Of a stretch of 33,537 nucleotides of DNA, positions 16,236 to 24,390 are shown in pieces (position 1 is the stretch's first letter; each line of letters opens with the position of its first letter). The DNA is from Leptospiraceae bacterium (lineage in GTDB: Bacteria > Spirochaetota > Leptospiria > Leptospirales > Leptospiraceae), in assembly GCA_027485405.1 (NCBI GenBank), contig JAIXRB010000116.1:1-33537 (forward strand). Reading direction: 5' to 3'. The notes beneath the pieces were generated by a model that worked only from the letters and a program-made list of their open reading frames with translations, did no database searches and was not told the origin of the DNA. The translations under genes were made by a program, and so were the position numbers.

Positions 16236-18247
16236 CATCTTACCCTCACTTACTAAAACCCTTATCTTTAGGTTTTACGACACTTCGCAACCGAACTCTG
16301 ATGGGTTCCATGCACACAGGACTCGAGGAAGTGGAAAACGGCTATGAGCGCATGGCGGCTTTCTATGGGGAAAGAGCAAAGGGCGGAGTCGCTTTGATTG
16401 TGACAGGAGGAATCGCTCCCAACGAAGCGGGCAGGGTTGGAAAAGACGGCAGCATCCTCGAAACAAGTGAAGTGGCAAAACACCATTTGCCTGTCACAAG
16501 AGCAGTTCATGAAAACGGGGGCAAGATAGCCCTTCAGATTTTGCACACAGGTCGTTACGGCTATCATGATAAACTGGTCGGGCCAACGGAACTCAGAGCA
16601 CCTATTAACATTTACAAACCCCATCCTTTGACGGTAGAAGAGATTTGGCAAACCATCGAAGATTTTGCCAGATGTGCCAGTCTAGCCAGGGAAGCAGGCT
16701 ACGACGGTGTGGAAGTTATGGGCTCTGAGGGCTATCTTATCAATCAGTTCATCGCAAAACGAACAAATACTCGAACAGATGATTGGGGCGGAAGTTTTGA
16801 AAATCGAATTCGGTTTGCGATCGAAATTGTGAAAGCCGTTCGAAAAAAAGTTGGTCCCGATTTCATTATCATCTATCGCTTGTCCATGTTAGATTTAGTA
16901 GAGGACGGTGGTAACATCGATGAGGCCATTCAATTGGCGAAAGAGATCGAAAAGGCTGGTGCTACTCTACTCAACAGTGGTATCGGTTGGCACGAAGCCC
17001 GCATCCCAACGATCGCTATGATGGTTCCACGAGGAGCTTTTAGTTGGGTAACTGCTAAAGTGAAAGGACATGTCACTATCCCACTTATCACTTCTAACCG
17101 TATCAACACACCAGAAATCGCCGAATCTATTTTGCAAAGAGGCGATGCTGACATGGTTTCCATGGCACGCCCGTTTCTTGCGGATCCGTTCTTCGTGGCA
17201 AAAGCTATGCAAGGAAAACCAGAAGAAATCAACACTTGCATCGCTTGCAACCAGGCATGTCTAGACCATGTCTTTGAAGGAAAGACGGCTAGTTGCCTTG
17301 TCAATCCACGCGCTTGTCATGAAACAGATCTGATTGTAACTAAATCAGACAAACCAAAAAGGGTTGCTGTTGTGGGAGCTGGACCTGGTGGAATGGCATC
17401 TGCACTGACTCTTAGAGAAAGAGGGCACGAAGTAACTCTGTTTGATGGTTCAACAGAGTTGGGTGGACAGTTGAACATTGCAAGAAGGGTTCCTGGCAAA
17501 GAAGAGTTTAACGAAACCATACGCTATTTCAGAACGATGCTTCAAAAGACAGGTGTTCAAATAAAACTGGGATCGCGGGTCTCAGCGGCCCAATTGAGTA
17601 AGAAAGACTTTGATGAAGTGATTCTTGCGACGGGTGTAATCCCTAGAATGCCAAAAATCCCAGGTATAGATTCTCCGCATGTGATGAGCTATGTGGAACT
17701 TATGTTGGGAAAGAAAAAAGTTGGAAACAAAGTGGCAGTTGTGGGTGCTGGAGGAATAGGTTTTGATATCAGCATTTATTTGACAGATGGAGGCCATCCC
17801 TTCGATACAGAGCATTATTTAAAAGAATGGGGCATCGATCAAAAAATCTCCAAAGATGGTGGATTAATGACCAAAGCCGAAATGAAGTCAGATCGAACTG
17901 TTGTAATGCTAAAGAGATCTTCCAACAAGTTCGGTGCAACACTGGGTAAAACCACAGGTTGGATTCATAAAACAACTTTAGATGACAGGAAAGTTGAGAA
18001 AATTGCAGGTGTTACCTATAAAGAAATTCTACCCGATGGAATTGTGATCGAAGTGAAAGGCAAAGAGCGAAAAATCGAAGCAGACTCGATCGTAATCTGT
18101 GCGGGGCAAGACCCGAACCGAGAGTTGCTGGAAGATCTACAAAAATCAGGGCAATCCGTGCATTTGGTAGGAGGAGCTGATTTGGCTTCCGAGTTGGATG
18201 CCAAACGAGCCATTGATCAGGGAACCCGACTCGCGGCACGCTTGTAA
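16232..18247 (+). CDS. fadH: 2,4-dienoyl-CoA reductase (NADPH), FadH type
   Basis: Reduces 2,4-dienoyl-CoA so that polyunsaturated acyl-CoAs can pass through beta-oxidation. At 671 residues it matches the length of the E. coli enzyme (about 672). It has an N-terminal FMN-binding TIM barrel of the old-yellow-enzyme type (about 5-330) with likely catalytic Y168 (GYLINQF) and H254 (IGWHEAR), a 4Fe-4S site at C336, C339, C343 and C355, and a C-terminal FAD/NADPH part (AVVGAGPGGMASA at about 379, AVVGAGGIGFD later). The start overlaps the lipase stop by 4 nt. A related old-yellow/trimethylamine-dehydrogenase-type enzyme cannot be fully excluded, but the key residues fit FadH well. Confidence 0.93.
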   Translation: MTSYPHLLKPLSLGFTTLRNRTLMGSMHTGLEEVENGYERMAAFYGERAKGGVALIVTGGIAPNEAGRVGKDGSILETSEVAKHHLPVTRAVHENGGKIALQILHTGRYGYHDKLVGPTELRAPINIYKPHPLTVEEIWQTIEDFARCASLAREAGYDGVEVMGSEGYLINQFIAKRTNTRTDDWGGSFENRIRFAIEIVKAVRKKVGPDFIIIYRLSMLDLVEDGGNIDEAIQLAKEIEKAGATLLNSGIGWHEARIPTIAMMVPRGAFSWVTAKVKGHVTIPLITSNRINTPEIAESILQRGDADMVSMARPFLADPFFVAKAMQGKPEEINTCIACNQACLDHVFEGKTASCLVNPRACHETDLIVTKSDKPKRVAVVGAGPGGMASALTLRERGHEVTLFDGSTELGGQLNIARRVPGKEEFNETIRYFRTMLQKTGVQIKLGSRVSAAQLSKKDFDEVILATGVIPRMPKIPGIDSPHVMSYVELMLGKKKVGNKVAVVGAGGIGFDISIYLTDGGHPFDTEHYLKEWGIDQKISKDGGLMTKAEMKSDRTVVMLKRSSNKFGATLGKTTGWIHKTTLDDRKVEKIAGVTYKEILPDGIVIEVKGKERKIEADSIVICAGQDPNRELLEDLQKSGQSVHLVGGADLASELDAKRAIDQGTRLAARL

Positions 18248-18290
18248 AACGAATAGGCGAGAAATGAATTCTTCGACTACCAGAGTTTTC

Positions 18291-18587
18291 CTATCGCCTA
18301 GAGTCACCACAGGCCTTTTTTTTCTGATCTTCGCATAAGGAAAGACCAACAAGTCGATTGGCATCGCAAGCAAACTTTGCCGATGCCTTTGCTTCAGTGG
18401 TTAGCGTGCTTGCCGAAGCAAGTTCGACACAGAGAGTGTAGCTTTGGTAGATGACCAAAGAACAGAACAAGTTATCATTCTCGGCACGCTCGCATTTCTG
18501 ATAGCTCACACTCTCTCCCATACAGTTGAGAAGGACTAGCCCAGAGAAAAACAAAAATCCAATCCTAAGTATCATTTTGAAAATCAT
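18291..18587 (-). CDS. Small cysteine-rich lipoprotein, function unknown
   Basis: A 98-residue protein with a lipoprotein-like signal (ILRIGFLFFSGLVLLNC; the lipobox LLNC is loose, as is usual in spirochaetes). The mature part contains five further cysteines and a helical middle (LTTEAKASAKFACDANRL). Start may be ATG 18587 or ATG 18575, four codons later; both keep the signal. The family is not recognised. It is convergent with fadH (43 bp apart) and divergent from glpD (about 154 bp). Similar small Cys-rich exported proteins at 4005-4436 and 14281-14460 suggest a cell-envelope class common in this genome. Confidence 0.65.
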   Translation of the reverse strand: MIFKMILRIGFLFFSGLVLLNCMGESVSYQKCERAENDNLFCSLVIYQSYTLCVELASASTLTTEAKASAKFACDANRLVGLSLCEDQKKKACGDSRR

Positions 18588-18730
18588 TGCGAAGACTTAC
18601 TGACCCAATTTAGACACGGGAGGGAAGTGGTCTAATCGATTTTTAAAAGCCAGAACGGAGCCCCCTTTTTTCGGAGTATCTCCTTGATCTCTATTGCCTT
18701 ACAGAAAACTAAGATAGAAAGCAATCTTCC

Positions 18731-18735
18731 AGGAG
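18731..18735 (+). promoter_or_regulatory. Ribosome-binding site supporting a TTG start of the glpD-type gene
   Basis: AGGAG lies six bases before TTG 18742. The match and spacing are good, and no ATG occurs close by in frame, so the TTG is the most likely start. Confidence 0.65.
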
Positions 18736-18741
18736 CTAAAA

Positions 18742-20343
18742 TTGAAACTTAGACAAACCAATATCGAAAAACTTCAGAGTCAGGTATTCGATGTATTGAT
18801 CTTGGGTGGCGGAATCAATGGTGCCGTATCTTCCGCTTCTTTGGCAAGCAGAGGAGTTAAAGTCGCCTTAATCGACAAAGGTGATTTCGCTTCTGGAACC
18901 AGCCAAGAATCTTCCAATTTAGCCTGGGGAGGGATAAAATATCTAGAAAGCTTAGAATTCTTTCTGGTTCGAAAACTTTGTAAGTCTCGAAACCATCTGA
19001 TGAAAAGCTACCCTTCCGCCGTCCAAGAAATTCGTTTTTTTACCACAATTGAAAAAGGCTTCCGCTTCCCTGTTTGGTTTATCTGGCTGGGAACTTGGTT
19101 GTATTGGGTGATGGGAAGTTTTTTCACAAAGACTCCTCGGTTCCTAACTCAAAAAAAGATCAATCAAGAAGAGTCTGTGATCAACACAAAGAATGCCGCA
19201 GGCGGTTTCGAGTATTCGGATGCCTTCCTCCATGACAACGATGCTCGCTTTGTGTTTAATTTTATCAGAAACGCTTTGAACTATGGATGCATTGCCGCAA
19301 ACTATTTGGGAGCAACCAACGCAAAGAAAGAAGGGAATCTCTGGATAACCAATGTCAAAGACGAGATAACAGGTGAGACTTTTGCAATCAAAAGCAAGGT
19401 TTTGATCAACACTTGCGGTCCTTGGGCTGACGATTTGAACGCAAAATCCGAAATCAAAACGGCACACCACCATGTTTTTTCAAAAGGCATTCATTTGATT
19501 GTAAATCGAATCAGCCCAAACCAAAGAGTCCTCGCATTCTTTGCCGATGACGGACGATTGTTTTTTGTGCTTCCTATGGGTTCCAAAACTTGTATAGGTA
19601 CTACCGATACCAAGGTAGATTCCCCAAAACCAAAAGTAACGGAAGAGGACCGGCAGTTCGTTCTTTCAAACATCAACAAACGTCTCAATCTAGATAAGCC
19701 TCTCACCAATGCCGATATCATTTCAGAGCGATGCGGGGTTCGGCCTTTGGTCGTCAAAGGAAATTCAGGTAGCAACAAAGATTGGGTGCAACTTTCCAGA
19801 AAGCATGAAGTAGAAGTTTTATCAGAAAAAAAGCATATCAGTATCTTTGGTGGCAAGCTGACAGATTGTTTGAATGTAGGCGAAGAAATCATCGATGAAG
19901 TGGCAAAGCTCGGAATAGAAATGCCATATCCACCAATGAAATGGTATGGCGAACCAGACGCAGTTGTTCACAAAGAATTTTTGCACCAAGCTAGATTGAT
20001 GGATCTAGATTCCCTTACTTCCTCGGCATCACTAGAGCCTCTAACGCAGAGACTTTGGCGAAGGTATGGAGCAAACGCCATCGGTATGCTAGAAAGCATT
20101 CGAGAGGACAAATCTCAAGCAGAGGTTTTGATCCATGGAACTGAGTACATTCGGTGCGAGATCCACCATGCCGCTAGACGAGAAATGGTGATCAAACTCG
20201 AAGATTTTCTTCGAAGGCGGTCAAAAGTCGCCTTGGTTGAAAAGATTGAGACAATCCGTAAGTCCCCGGGCCTAGAGGAGGCTTGCGAAATCCTATTTGG
20301 GAAAGAAGCCAAAGCAAAGATCAAAGAGTACTTTGGTTCCTAA
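18742..20343 (+). CDS. glpD: FAD-dependent glycerol-3-phosphate dehydrogenase
   Basis: Oxidises sn-glycerol 3-phosphate to dihydroxyacetone phosphate and passes electrons to the quinone pool at the inner membrane. The 533 residues open with an FAD fold (FDVLILGGGINGAVSSASLASRGVKV cut here to its core, about 16-42), followed by the family motif DFASGTSQESSNLAWGGIKYLE region (about 47-68), NTCGPWADD (about 224-232), and a C-terminal helical domain containing LTQRLWRRYGANA and AARREMV. A hydrophobic aromatic stretch at about 108-126 (FPVWFIWLGTWLYWVMG) may dip into the membrane. It starts with TTG after a good AGGAG. Its product feeds TpiA. It could be regulated alone: it has its own 154-bp upstream region shared with a divergent lipoprotein gene. 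Confidence 0.92.
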   Translation: MKLRQTNIEKLQSQVFDVLILGGGINGAVSSASLASRGVKVALIDKGDFASGTSQESSNLAWGGIKYLESLEFFLVRKLCKSRNHLMKSYPSAVQEIRFFTTIEKGFRFPVWFIWLGTWLYWVMGSFFTKTPRFLTQKKINQEESVINTKNAAGGFEYSDAFLHDNDARFVFNFIRNALNYGCIAANYLGATNAKKEGNLWITNVKDEITGETFAIKSKVLINTCGPWADDLNAKSEIKTAHHHVFSKGIHLIVNRISPNQRVLAFFADDGRLFFVLPMGSKTCIGTTDTKVDSPKPKVTEEDRQFVLSNINKRLNLDKPLTNADIISERCGVRPLVVKGNSGSNKDWVQLSRKHEVEVLSEKKHISIFGGKLTDCLNVGEEIIDEVAKLGIEMPYPPMKWYGEPDAVVHKEFLHQARLMDLDSLTSSASLEPLTQRLWRRYGANAIGMLESIREDKSQAEVLIHGTEYIRCEIHHAARREMVIKLEDFLRRRSKVALVEKIETIRKSPGLEEACEILFGKEAKAKIKEYFGS

Positions 20344-20435
20344 GCAAAACTCAAGGGTAAGGATTGCACAATCAAACAACTGATACCTTTGAATGAACTG
20401 AAAGCGGGGAGGGACAAAGCTTTGGATTTGTAGCG

Positions 20436-20473
20436 AAATCTACGAAGCGCAGATTTGGAAATGATTTGCAAAT
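20436..20473. other. Inverted repeat and 10-bp palindrome upstream of a small membrane-protein gene
   Basis: The 168-bp spacer after glpD carries no recognised gene or terminator. It does hold AAATCT (20436-20441) and AGATTT (20451-20456) as an inverted repeat with a 9-base loop, and a perfect palindrome ATTTGCAAAT at 20464-20473. These could be operator-like or structured RNA elements for the gene starting at 20512. Chance occurrence is quite possible. Confidence 0.25.
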
Positions 20474-20511
20474 TACGGGGGTTTCAAGCCAAATGGCTAT
20501 AGAGGTCGGAA

Positions 20512-20715
20512 ATGATTGAACTAAAACGGATTCTTCCTTTTCTAGGTTTCACTCTCGGAGCTGTTTTGTTAGTCTCTGGGTTCCTAAGTTCATCAGCGAC
20601 TCGCGAAGCAGAGTTTAAGATAGGGCAACCTATACTAAAGTATGCGGAAGAGCTAGAGAAACAAACCGATCTAGGTGAGAGAATCGAATCCTCCGTTGAC
20701 AATCCTATCCTCTAA
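20512..20715 (+). CDS. Small single-span membrane protein, function unknown
   Basis: A 67-residue protein with an N-terminal hydrophobic helix (about 8-28, ILPFLGFTLGAVLLVSGFL) and a polar, Glu-rich tail (KIGQPILKYAEELEKQTDLG). GAGG lies six bases before the ATG, which supports it as a real gene. The helix could be an anchor or an uncleaved signal. No family is recognised. Its TAA stop interlocks with the TAG stop of the convergent SET-domain gene through a shared CTAA (20712-20715). Confidence 0.55.
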   Translation: MIELKRILPFLGFTLGAVLLVSGFLSSSATREAEFKIGQPILKYAEELEKQTDLGERIESSVDNPIL

Positions 20716-21146
20716 ACTGGCCTAAAGTCCACATTGTCCCAGTAATCCTTTCCATAATCAAAGAAAATCTCGCCCCCTTCCGGAATCGGTTTTAGAACCT
20801 CAAACCGAGCCGTCTTCCATCTTACGGACGTTACTAGTAGAGCGTTTGGTTTGTCTGAATGGTTGATGTAGCGTGTGTAATTGGATTCCCTGCCTTCTCC
20901 GTAGATCCACCAGTCTTTGCAAACATAGAGAAGATACTTACTATCAATGTATTTTGGCGATTCTGCATCATCGTCTGATATAATTCTTCCAGTATAATAA
21001 CCAATCGTATCACCTTTGTAAAGTTTCTGTTTCGTGAAAAGACCCTTACCAATCCCAGGTACGGTTGAATCTTTGATTTCAAAGTCGAATACGGAATATT
21101 TGATCGGCTTCCTTTTTTTAGCTGTAATCTTTTTCTTCTTTTTCAT
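20712..21146 (-). CDS. SET-domain protein, putative protein lysine methyltransferase
   Basis: A 144-residue protein made almost entirely of one SET domain. SET enzymes transfer methyl groups from S-adenosylmethionine to lysines. Visible signatures are GIGKGLFT (31-38, the GxG motif), the NYTRYINHSDKPN segment (89-101, corresponding to RFxNHxCxPN) and EIFFDYG (126-132, with the ELxxDY tyrosine Y131). The N-terminus is very basic (MKKKKKITAKKRKP), which may favour nucleic-acid or acidic-partner binding. Starts at ATG 21146 or ATG 21161 are both possible; a longer frame to 21383 would be hydrophobic and run over the divergent small gene. There is no post-SET Cys cluster. The target protein is unknown. 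Confidence 0.82.
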   Translation of the reverse strand: MKKKKKITAKKRKPIKYSVFDFEIKDSTVPGIGKGLFTKQKLYKGDTIGYYTGRIISDDDAESPKYIDSKYLLYVCKDWWIYGEGRESNYTRYINHSDKPNALLVTSVRWKTARFEVLKPIPEGGEIFFDYGKDYWDNVDFRPV

Positions 21147-21249
21147 GAGAGGATAAGACATAAGTAAAAGAAAAGGTAAGCTTGTAAACAAAAGAAGAAA
21201 GTCGTCCAGGTTAAGAATCAAGGTTCGCTGATCCGAAAATAAGGGTACT

Positions 21250-21399
21250 ATGCCAAATTCCAATTTGCCCAGAGACAGTGCCCGAAAAATTGTGAACCTG
21301 AACTTATACAAAGCTAAAAAGGCATTGTTGAAGGAAGGCTTTGAAGTGATAGAAAACCCGCAAGGGAAGATCACTCTAGTCATTCGAATTGCAAAGTAG
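21250..21399 (+). CDS. Conserved-looking 49-residue protein ahead of ribH
   Basis: A short open frame from ATG 21250 to TAG 21399 encodes a basic, soluble 49-residue protein (starts MPNSNLPRDSARKIVNLN, ends ITLVIRIAK). It reads as one helix (ARKIVNLNLYKAKKALLKEGF) followed by a beta hairpin (EVIENPQGKITLVIRI), a sensible small fold. AAGGG lies four bases before the ATG. The ribH Shine-Dalgarno AGGAG begins inside its stop codon (tAGGAG), so it is probably the first gene of the ribH-nusB operon and coupled to ribH. Function is not recognised; binding of nucleic acid or a partner protein is only a possibility. Confidence 0.6.
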   Translation: MPNSNLPRDSARKIVNLNLYKAKKALLKEGFEVIENPQGKITLVIRIAK

Positions 21400-21402
21400 G
21401 AG
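21398..21402 (+). promoter_or_regulatory. ribH ribosome-binding site
   Basis: AGGAG lies four bases before ATG 21407 and overlaps the stop codon of the preceding 49-residue gene. It fixes the ribH start at 21407 rather than a TTG at 21389. Confidence 0.7.
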
Positions 21403-21406
21403 CAAT

Positions 21407-21880
21407 ATGGGAATTTCCAAGTTAGAAGGCAATCGAAACGGTGCAGGCCAAAGGCATTGCATTATTGTTTCCAAATTCAATGAATTCATCACAGAAAGCT
21501 TGTTAAAAGGAGCTCTTGATGCCATGCGTCAACATGGGGTCAAAGAAGAAGATATCACAGTCATTCATGTTCCAGGAGCTTATGAGCTTCCTTCTGTGGT
21601 AGCGAAAGTCTTGGATTCAAAGAAATTGACTTTTTCTTCAATTATATGTTTAGGAGCTGTTATTCGCGGAGCGACTTCCCATTACGACTTGGTTTCGGGT
21701 GAATCTGCTAAAGTAGGTTCACTTGCCATTGCTCATAAGATTCCAGTTATCTATGGCGTTTTGACTACGGAAACCATTGAGCAAGCGATTGAAAGGGCTG
21801 GAACGAAAGCAGGGAACAAAGGATACGAAGCCGCGACGACCGCCATTGAAATGGCGAGCTTGTTTCAGGCGATTGTATGA
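21407..21880 (+). CDS. ribH: 6,7-dimethyl-8-ribityllumazine synthase
   Basis: Catalyses the next-to-last step of riboflavin synthesis, condensing 5-amino-6-ribitylaminouracil with 3,4-dihydroxy-2-butanone 4-phosphate. The 157-residue length is normal. Motifs seen: SKFNEFIT (22-29) with the stacking aromatic F24, GAYELP (57-62), GAVIRGATSHYD (83-94) with general base H92, VIYGVLTTET (114-123), and RAGTKAGNKG (130-139). Other rib genes are not in the window. The end overlaps nusB by 4 nt (ATGA), and ribH-nusB is a very common bacterial pair. Confidence 0.97.
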   Translation: MGISKLEGNRNGAGQRHCIIVSKFNEFITESLLKGALDAMRQHGVKEEDITVIHVPGAYELPSVVAKVLDSKKLTFSSIICLGAVIRGATSHYDLVSGESAKVGSLAIAHKIPVIYGVLTTETIEQAIERAGTKAGNKGYEAATTAIEMASLFQAIV

Positions 21881-22296
21881 GCTCCAGGCACAGGGGTCGC
21901 TCCCTCGCTCTCATGTGCCTATATCAAATCGAATTGGTTTCGGCAGAACCCGAAACAGCTTTAAAATTCCTCTGGTACGATAAACAAATCTCTGAAGAAG
22001 AGTCGGTCTATGCTAAATTCCTAGTAAGAGGGGCTGTTTCTCAAAAAACTCGAATTGAGGGTTTGATTTCCGCCCATTCTACCAATTGGGATTTTTCTCG
22101 CATATCTATCGTAAATCGTTGTATCTTGAGCCTCTCTATCGTCAGTTTTATTTTGGAAAAGGAATTGGCGGCGACGGTTGTTATTGATGAGGCGTTAGAG
22201 TTGACACGAGAGTTTGAGGCGGAAGAATCTATTCAATTCATCAACGGAGTTTTGGACGCAATCTGCAAGAAAGAGTTCATGGGAAAGACCGACTAG
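21877..22296 (+). CDS. nusB: Transcription antitermination factor NusB
   Basis: NusB binds boxA RNA with S10 and NusA/NusG in antitermination complexes that aid rRNA transcription. The 139-residue all-helical protein starts SSRHRGRSLALMCLYQIEL, the usual Arg-rich, Leu/Tyr-Gln N-terminus, and contains DEALELTREFEAEESIQFINGVLDAI, the conserved C-terminal signature. It overlaps the ribH stop by 4 nt. The following TPR gene starts 4 bp after its stop. Confidence 0.95.
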   Translation: MSSRHRGRSLALMCLYQIELVSAEPETALKFLWYDKQISEEESVYAKFLVRGAVSQKTRIEGLISAHSTNWDFSRISIVNRCILSLSIVSFILEKELAATVVIDEALELTREFEAEESIQFINGVLDAICKKEFMGKTD

Positions 22297-22300
22297 AAAG

Positions 22301-24388
22301 ATGGAAAACATTCAAAAGAACAGATTTCGAATCGAAGACCCTGAAGCGAAAGAATTCGTAGAAGACTGGGGAGCTCCTCTGCCTGGGAACGAAGGGGACG
22401 ATTGGGGCAAAAGGCGAAAAAGCAAACTTCCGCTTTTTCTAGTCATTTTTACTGTTTTGATTGTTTGTGCGGCGGCGGGCTACGCTACCTATGTTTTTTA
22501 TTTAAAGAAGAAAGTAAACCAGGAAGAGCTGGCTGAATCCGTTAAGTCCCTTGCCAAGGACGGAAGATCCTTAGAACTACTGTTAGACAAACCTTATTTA
22601 CCCGATGATCGAGGCAACAGAGGTGTTGCCAACTGCTTACAGTTGTACAAAGACCGATATGTAAACAAAGCTTTTAAGTCTTGCGAAGAGTTTTTGAACA
22701 CACCTGGCAAAGACGAAGACAAGTCAATAGCGCTAACGGTCATTGGTGTAATGTTTGATGAAGCTGGGCGATATGTCAGTGCCATTGAACGTTTAACAAA
22801 AGCAATTCAATACGACTCAAAAAACTTTTATGCTTATTACAATTTGGCTTTGGCATACAAACACACAGGTCGATTGGACGAAGCGAAGAAAGCGGCACTC
22901 AGAGCCAAAGAAATTGCTCCCCAAGATGCTCGCATTTCTTTATTAAACGGAAATCTATTTTCTGAAATTGGAGATCCGGACAAAGCCGTAGAAGCCTATA
23001 AAGAAGGACAATCCCTTTCTCCCGATGATCCCACATTAGCTTACAATTTAGCAATGAGTTATTACAGACAGGGAAATCTCCCCCAAGCCATTGAAGAATT
23101 CAAAAAGGCCTCTCTCATTGCACCAACCTCATACGTTGCTGTCCTTTCTTACGGGCATTTAGGCGCGATTTACTATTCCAGAGAAGACTTTGAAAAATCC
23201 GAATTCTACTTCAGAGAAGCTGTGCGTCTCAAACCAGGGGAAGCCAAGTATCATTACAATCTAGGGCTTGTTTTTTGGAAAAAAAATCTTCCAGAAGAGG
23301 CAATCAAATCCTTTCAAAGGGCTCTCGATGCCGGTTCCAACGAACCCGAAGTTTTTAGAAATATAGCAGATGCTTTTTCTACTTTAGGTCAAACCAGCTT
23401 AGCCATTTCTGCTTTGCAAAAAGGTTTGTTGATTCGACCACACGACACTGACTCCCTTTTTATGTTAGCTGAGCTATATTACAAAAAAGGTGAGTTGATC
23501 GAAGCAGAGAAGGGTTTCAGAAAAATCGTTCAATCCACACCAGGGGATAGTTTTACCGAAACTGCTTATATCAATCTAGGAATCGTATTGGACGAAATGG
23601 AGCGTTATTCTGAAGCCATTCCCGCTTTTGAGTCTGCCATTTCTTTGAACCCTAAAAATCAATCGGCGTATTACAATCTGGGCCTTTCTTACCTCCATGC
23701 TGGTTCTCCCACCAAAGCCATCGAGAGTTTTCGTAAAAGCTCCAGTCTAGACCCAAACCACTATCCTTCGAGACTTGCCATTGGTGATTATTTTTTAGAA
23801 AATAAATACTATGCTGAGGCAATCCAAGAATACGAACAGGTGATTGGGGAAAAACCTGATTTGCATGAAGCTCGGTTAAAACTTGCGGAAGCCTATTCAA
23901 AGACTAAGAGCTATCCTTCTGCTGAAAAATCTCTGCTTTACGTTCTGGAAAACGCCAAAGAAGGAAGCCTAATAAAAATGGCTCATCGAAAGCTTGCCGT
24001 TGTATATTCGGAAAGTGGGAACACTGGTTCTGGGAGAAAGGCAAAAGAAGAAGCATTTCGGGCAACTCATATGGATCCCTCCGACATGGAATCTAAGCTC
24101 GTTTTGGCAAAGATTCTGATCGACTCTGGTTCTCTTATGGACAGAGAAAAGGCAATAGACGAGCTAACTGTTGTGGTCCGGTCTGATGTCACCCCCAGTG
24201 TATCGGCTAAAGCACACAATTACATGGGTGTTTGCTATTTCAAAAATGGTGAGTTTAAGAAAGCCATGCAATCCTTCCAAATGGCAATCGATCTAGATCC
24301 TAATCTAACAGAGGCATACAATAATAAAAGATCGGCAAGAGCTCAGTATGAGCAAGCCATGGAATCTAAAAAAAGGAATCTATTCTAG
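22301..24388 (+). CDS. Membrane-anchored TPR-repeat protein
   Basis: A 695-residue protein with a short acidic cytoplasmic N-terminus, a basic patch (KRRKSK, 37-42), one transmembrane helix (about 43-67) and then about a dozen tetratricopeptide repeats from about residue 110 to the end (for example AYYNLALAYKHTGRLDEAKK and AYYNLGLSYLHAGSPTKAIE). The positive-inside rule puts the TPR region in the periplasm. It has no catalytic motif; TPR arrays scaffold protein complexes. ATG 22301 is used since the longer frame from 22214 runs inside nusB; the Shine-Dalgarno sequence is weak. Position between nusB and a methyltransferase/helicase/amidase series suggests a housekeeping or cell-envelope role, perhaps with the downstream amidase. 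Confidence 0.88.
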   Translation: MENIQKNRFRIEDPEAKEFVEDWGAPLPGNEGDDWGKRRKSKLPLFLVIFTVLIVCAAAGYATYVFYLKKKVNQEELAESVKSLAKDGRSLELLLDKPYLPDDRGNRGVANCLQLYKDRYVNKAFKSCEEFLNTPGKDEDKSIALTVIGVMFDEAGRYVSAIERLTKAIQYDSKNFYAYYNLALAYKHTGRLDEAKKAALRAKEIAPQDARISLLNGNLFSEIGDPDKAVEAYKEGQSLSPDDPTLAYNLAMSYYRQGNLPQAIEEFKKASLIAPTSYVAVLSYGHLGAIYYSREDFEKSEFYFREAVRLKPGEAKYHYNLGLVFWKKNLPEEAIKSFQRALDAGSNEPEVFRNIADAFSTLGQTSLAISALQKGLLIRPHDTDSLFMLAELYYKKGELIEAEKGFRKIVQSTPGDSFTETAYINLGIVLDEMERYSEAIPAFESAISLNPKNQSAYYNLGLSYLHAGSPTKAIESFRKSSSLDPNHYPSRLAIGDYFLENKYYAEAIQEYEQVIGEKPDLHEARLKLAEAYSKTKSYPSAEKSLLYVLENAKEGSLIKMAHRKLAVVYSESGNTGSGRKAKEEAFRATHMDPSDMESKLVLAKILIDSGSLMDREKAIDELTVVVRSDVTPSVSAKAHNYMGVCYFKNGEFKKAMQSFQMAIDLDPNLTEAYNNKRSARAQYEQAMESKKRNLF

Positions 24389-24390
24389 AT

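Noticed and set aside
18254..18300. Inverted repeat TAGGCGA / TCGCCTA between fadH and the small lipoprotein gene, considered as a terminator
   Set aside because: The loop is 33 bases, there is no U-tract after the stem on either strand, and part of it lies in the coding region; not a convincing terminator.
21162..21383. Longer N-terminus for the SET-domain protein
   Set aside because: The extra residues are hydrophobic and unrelated to a SET fold, and they cover the small rightward gene at 21250-21399.
22214..22300. TPR protein start at 22214
   Set aside because: This is inside nusB in another frame; ATG 22301 just after the nusB stop gives a sensible cytoplasmic N-terminus before the membrane helix.
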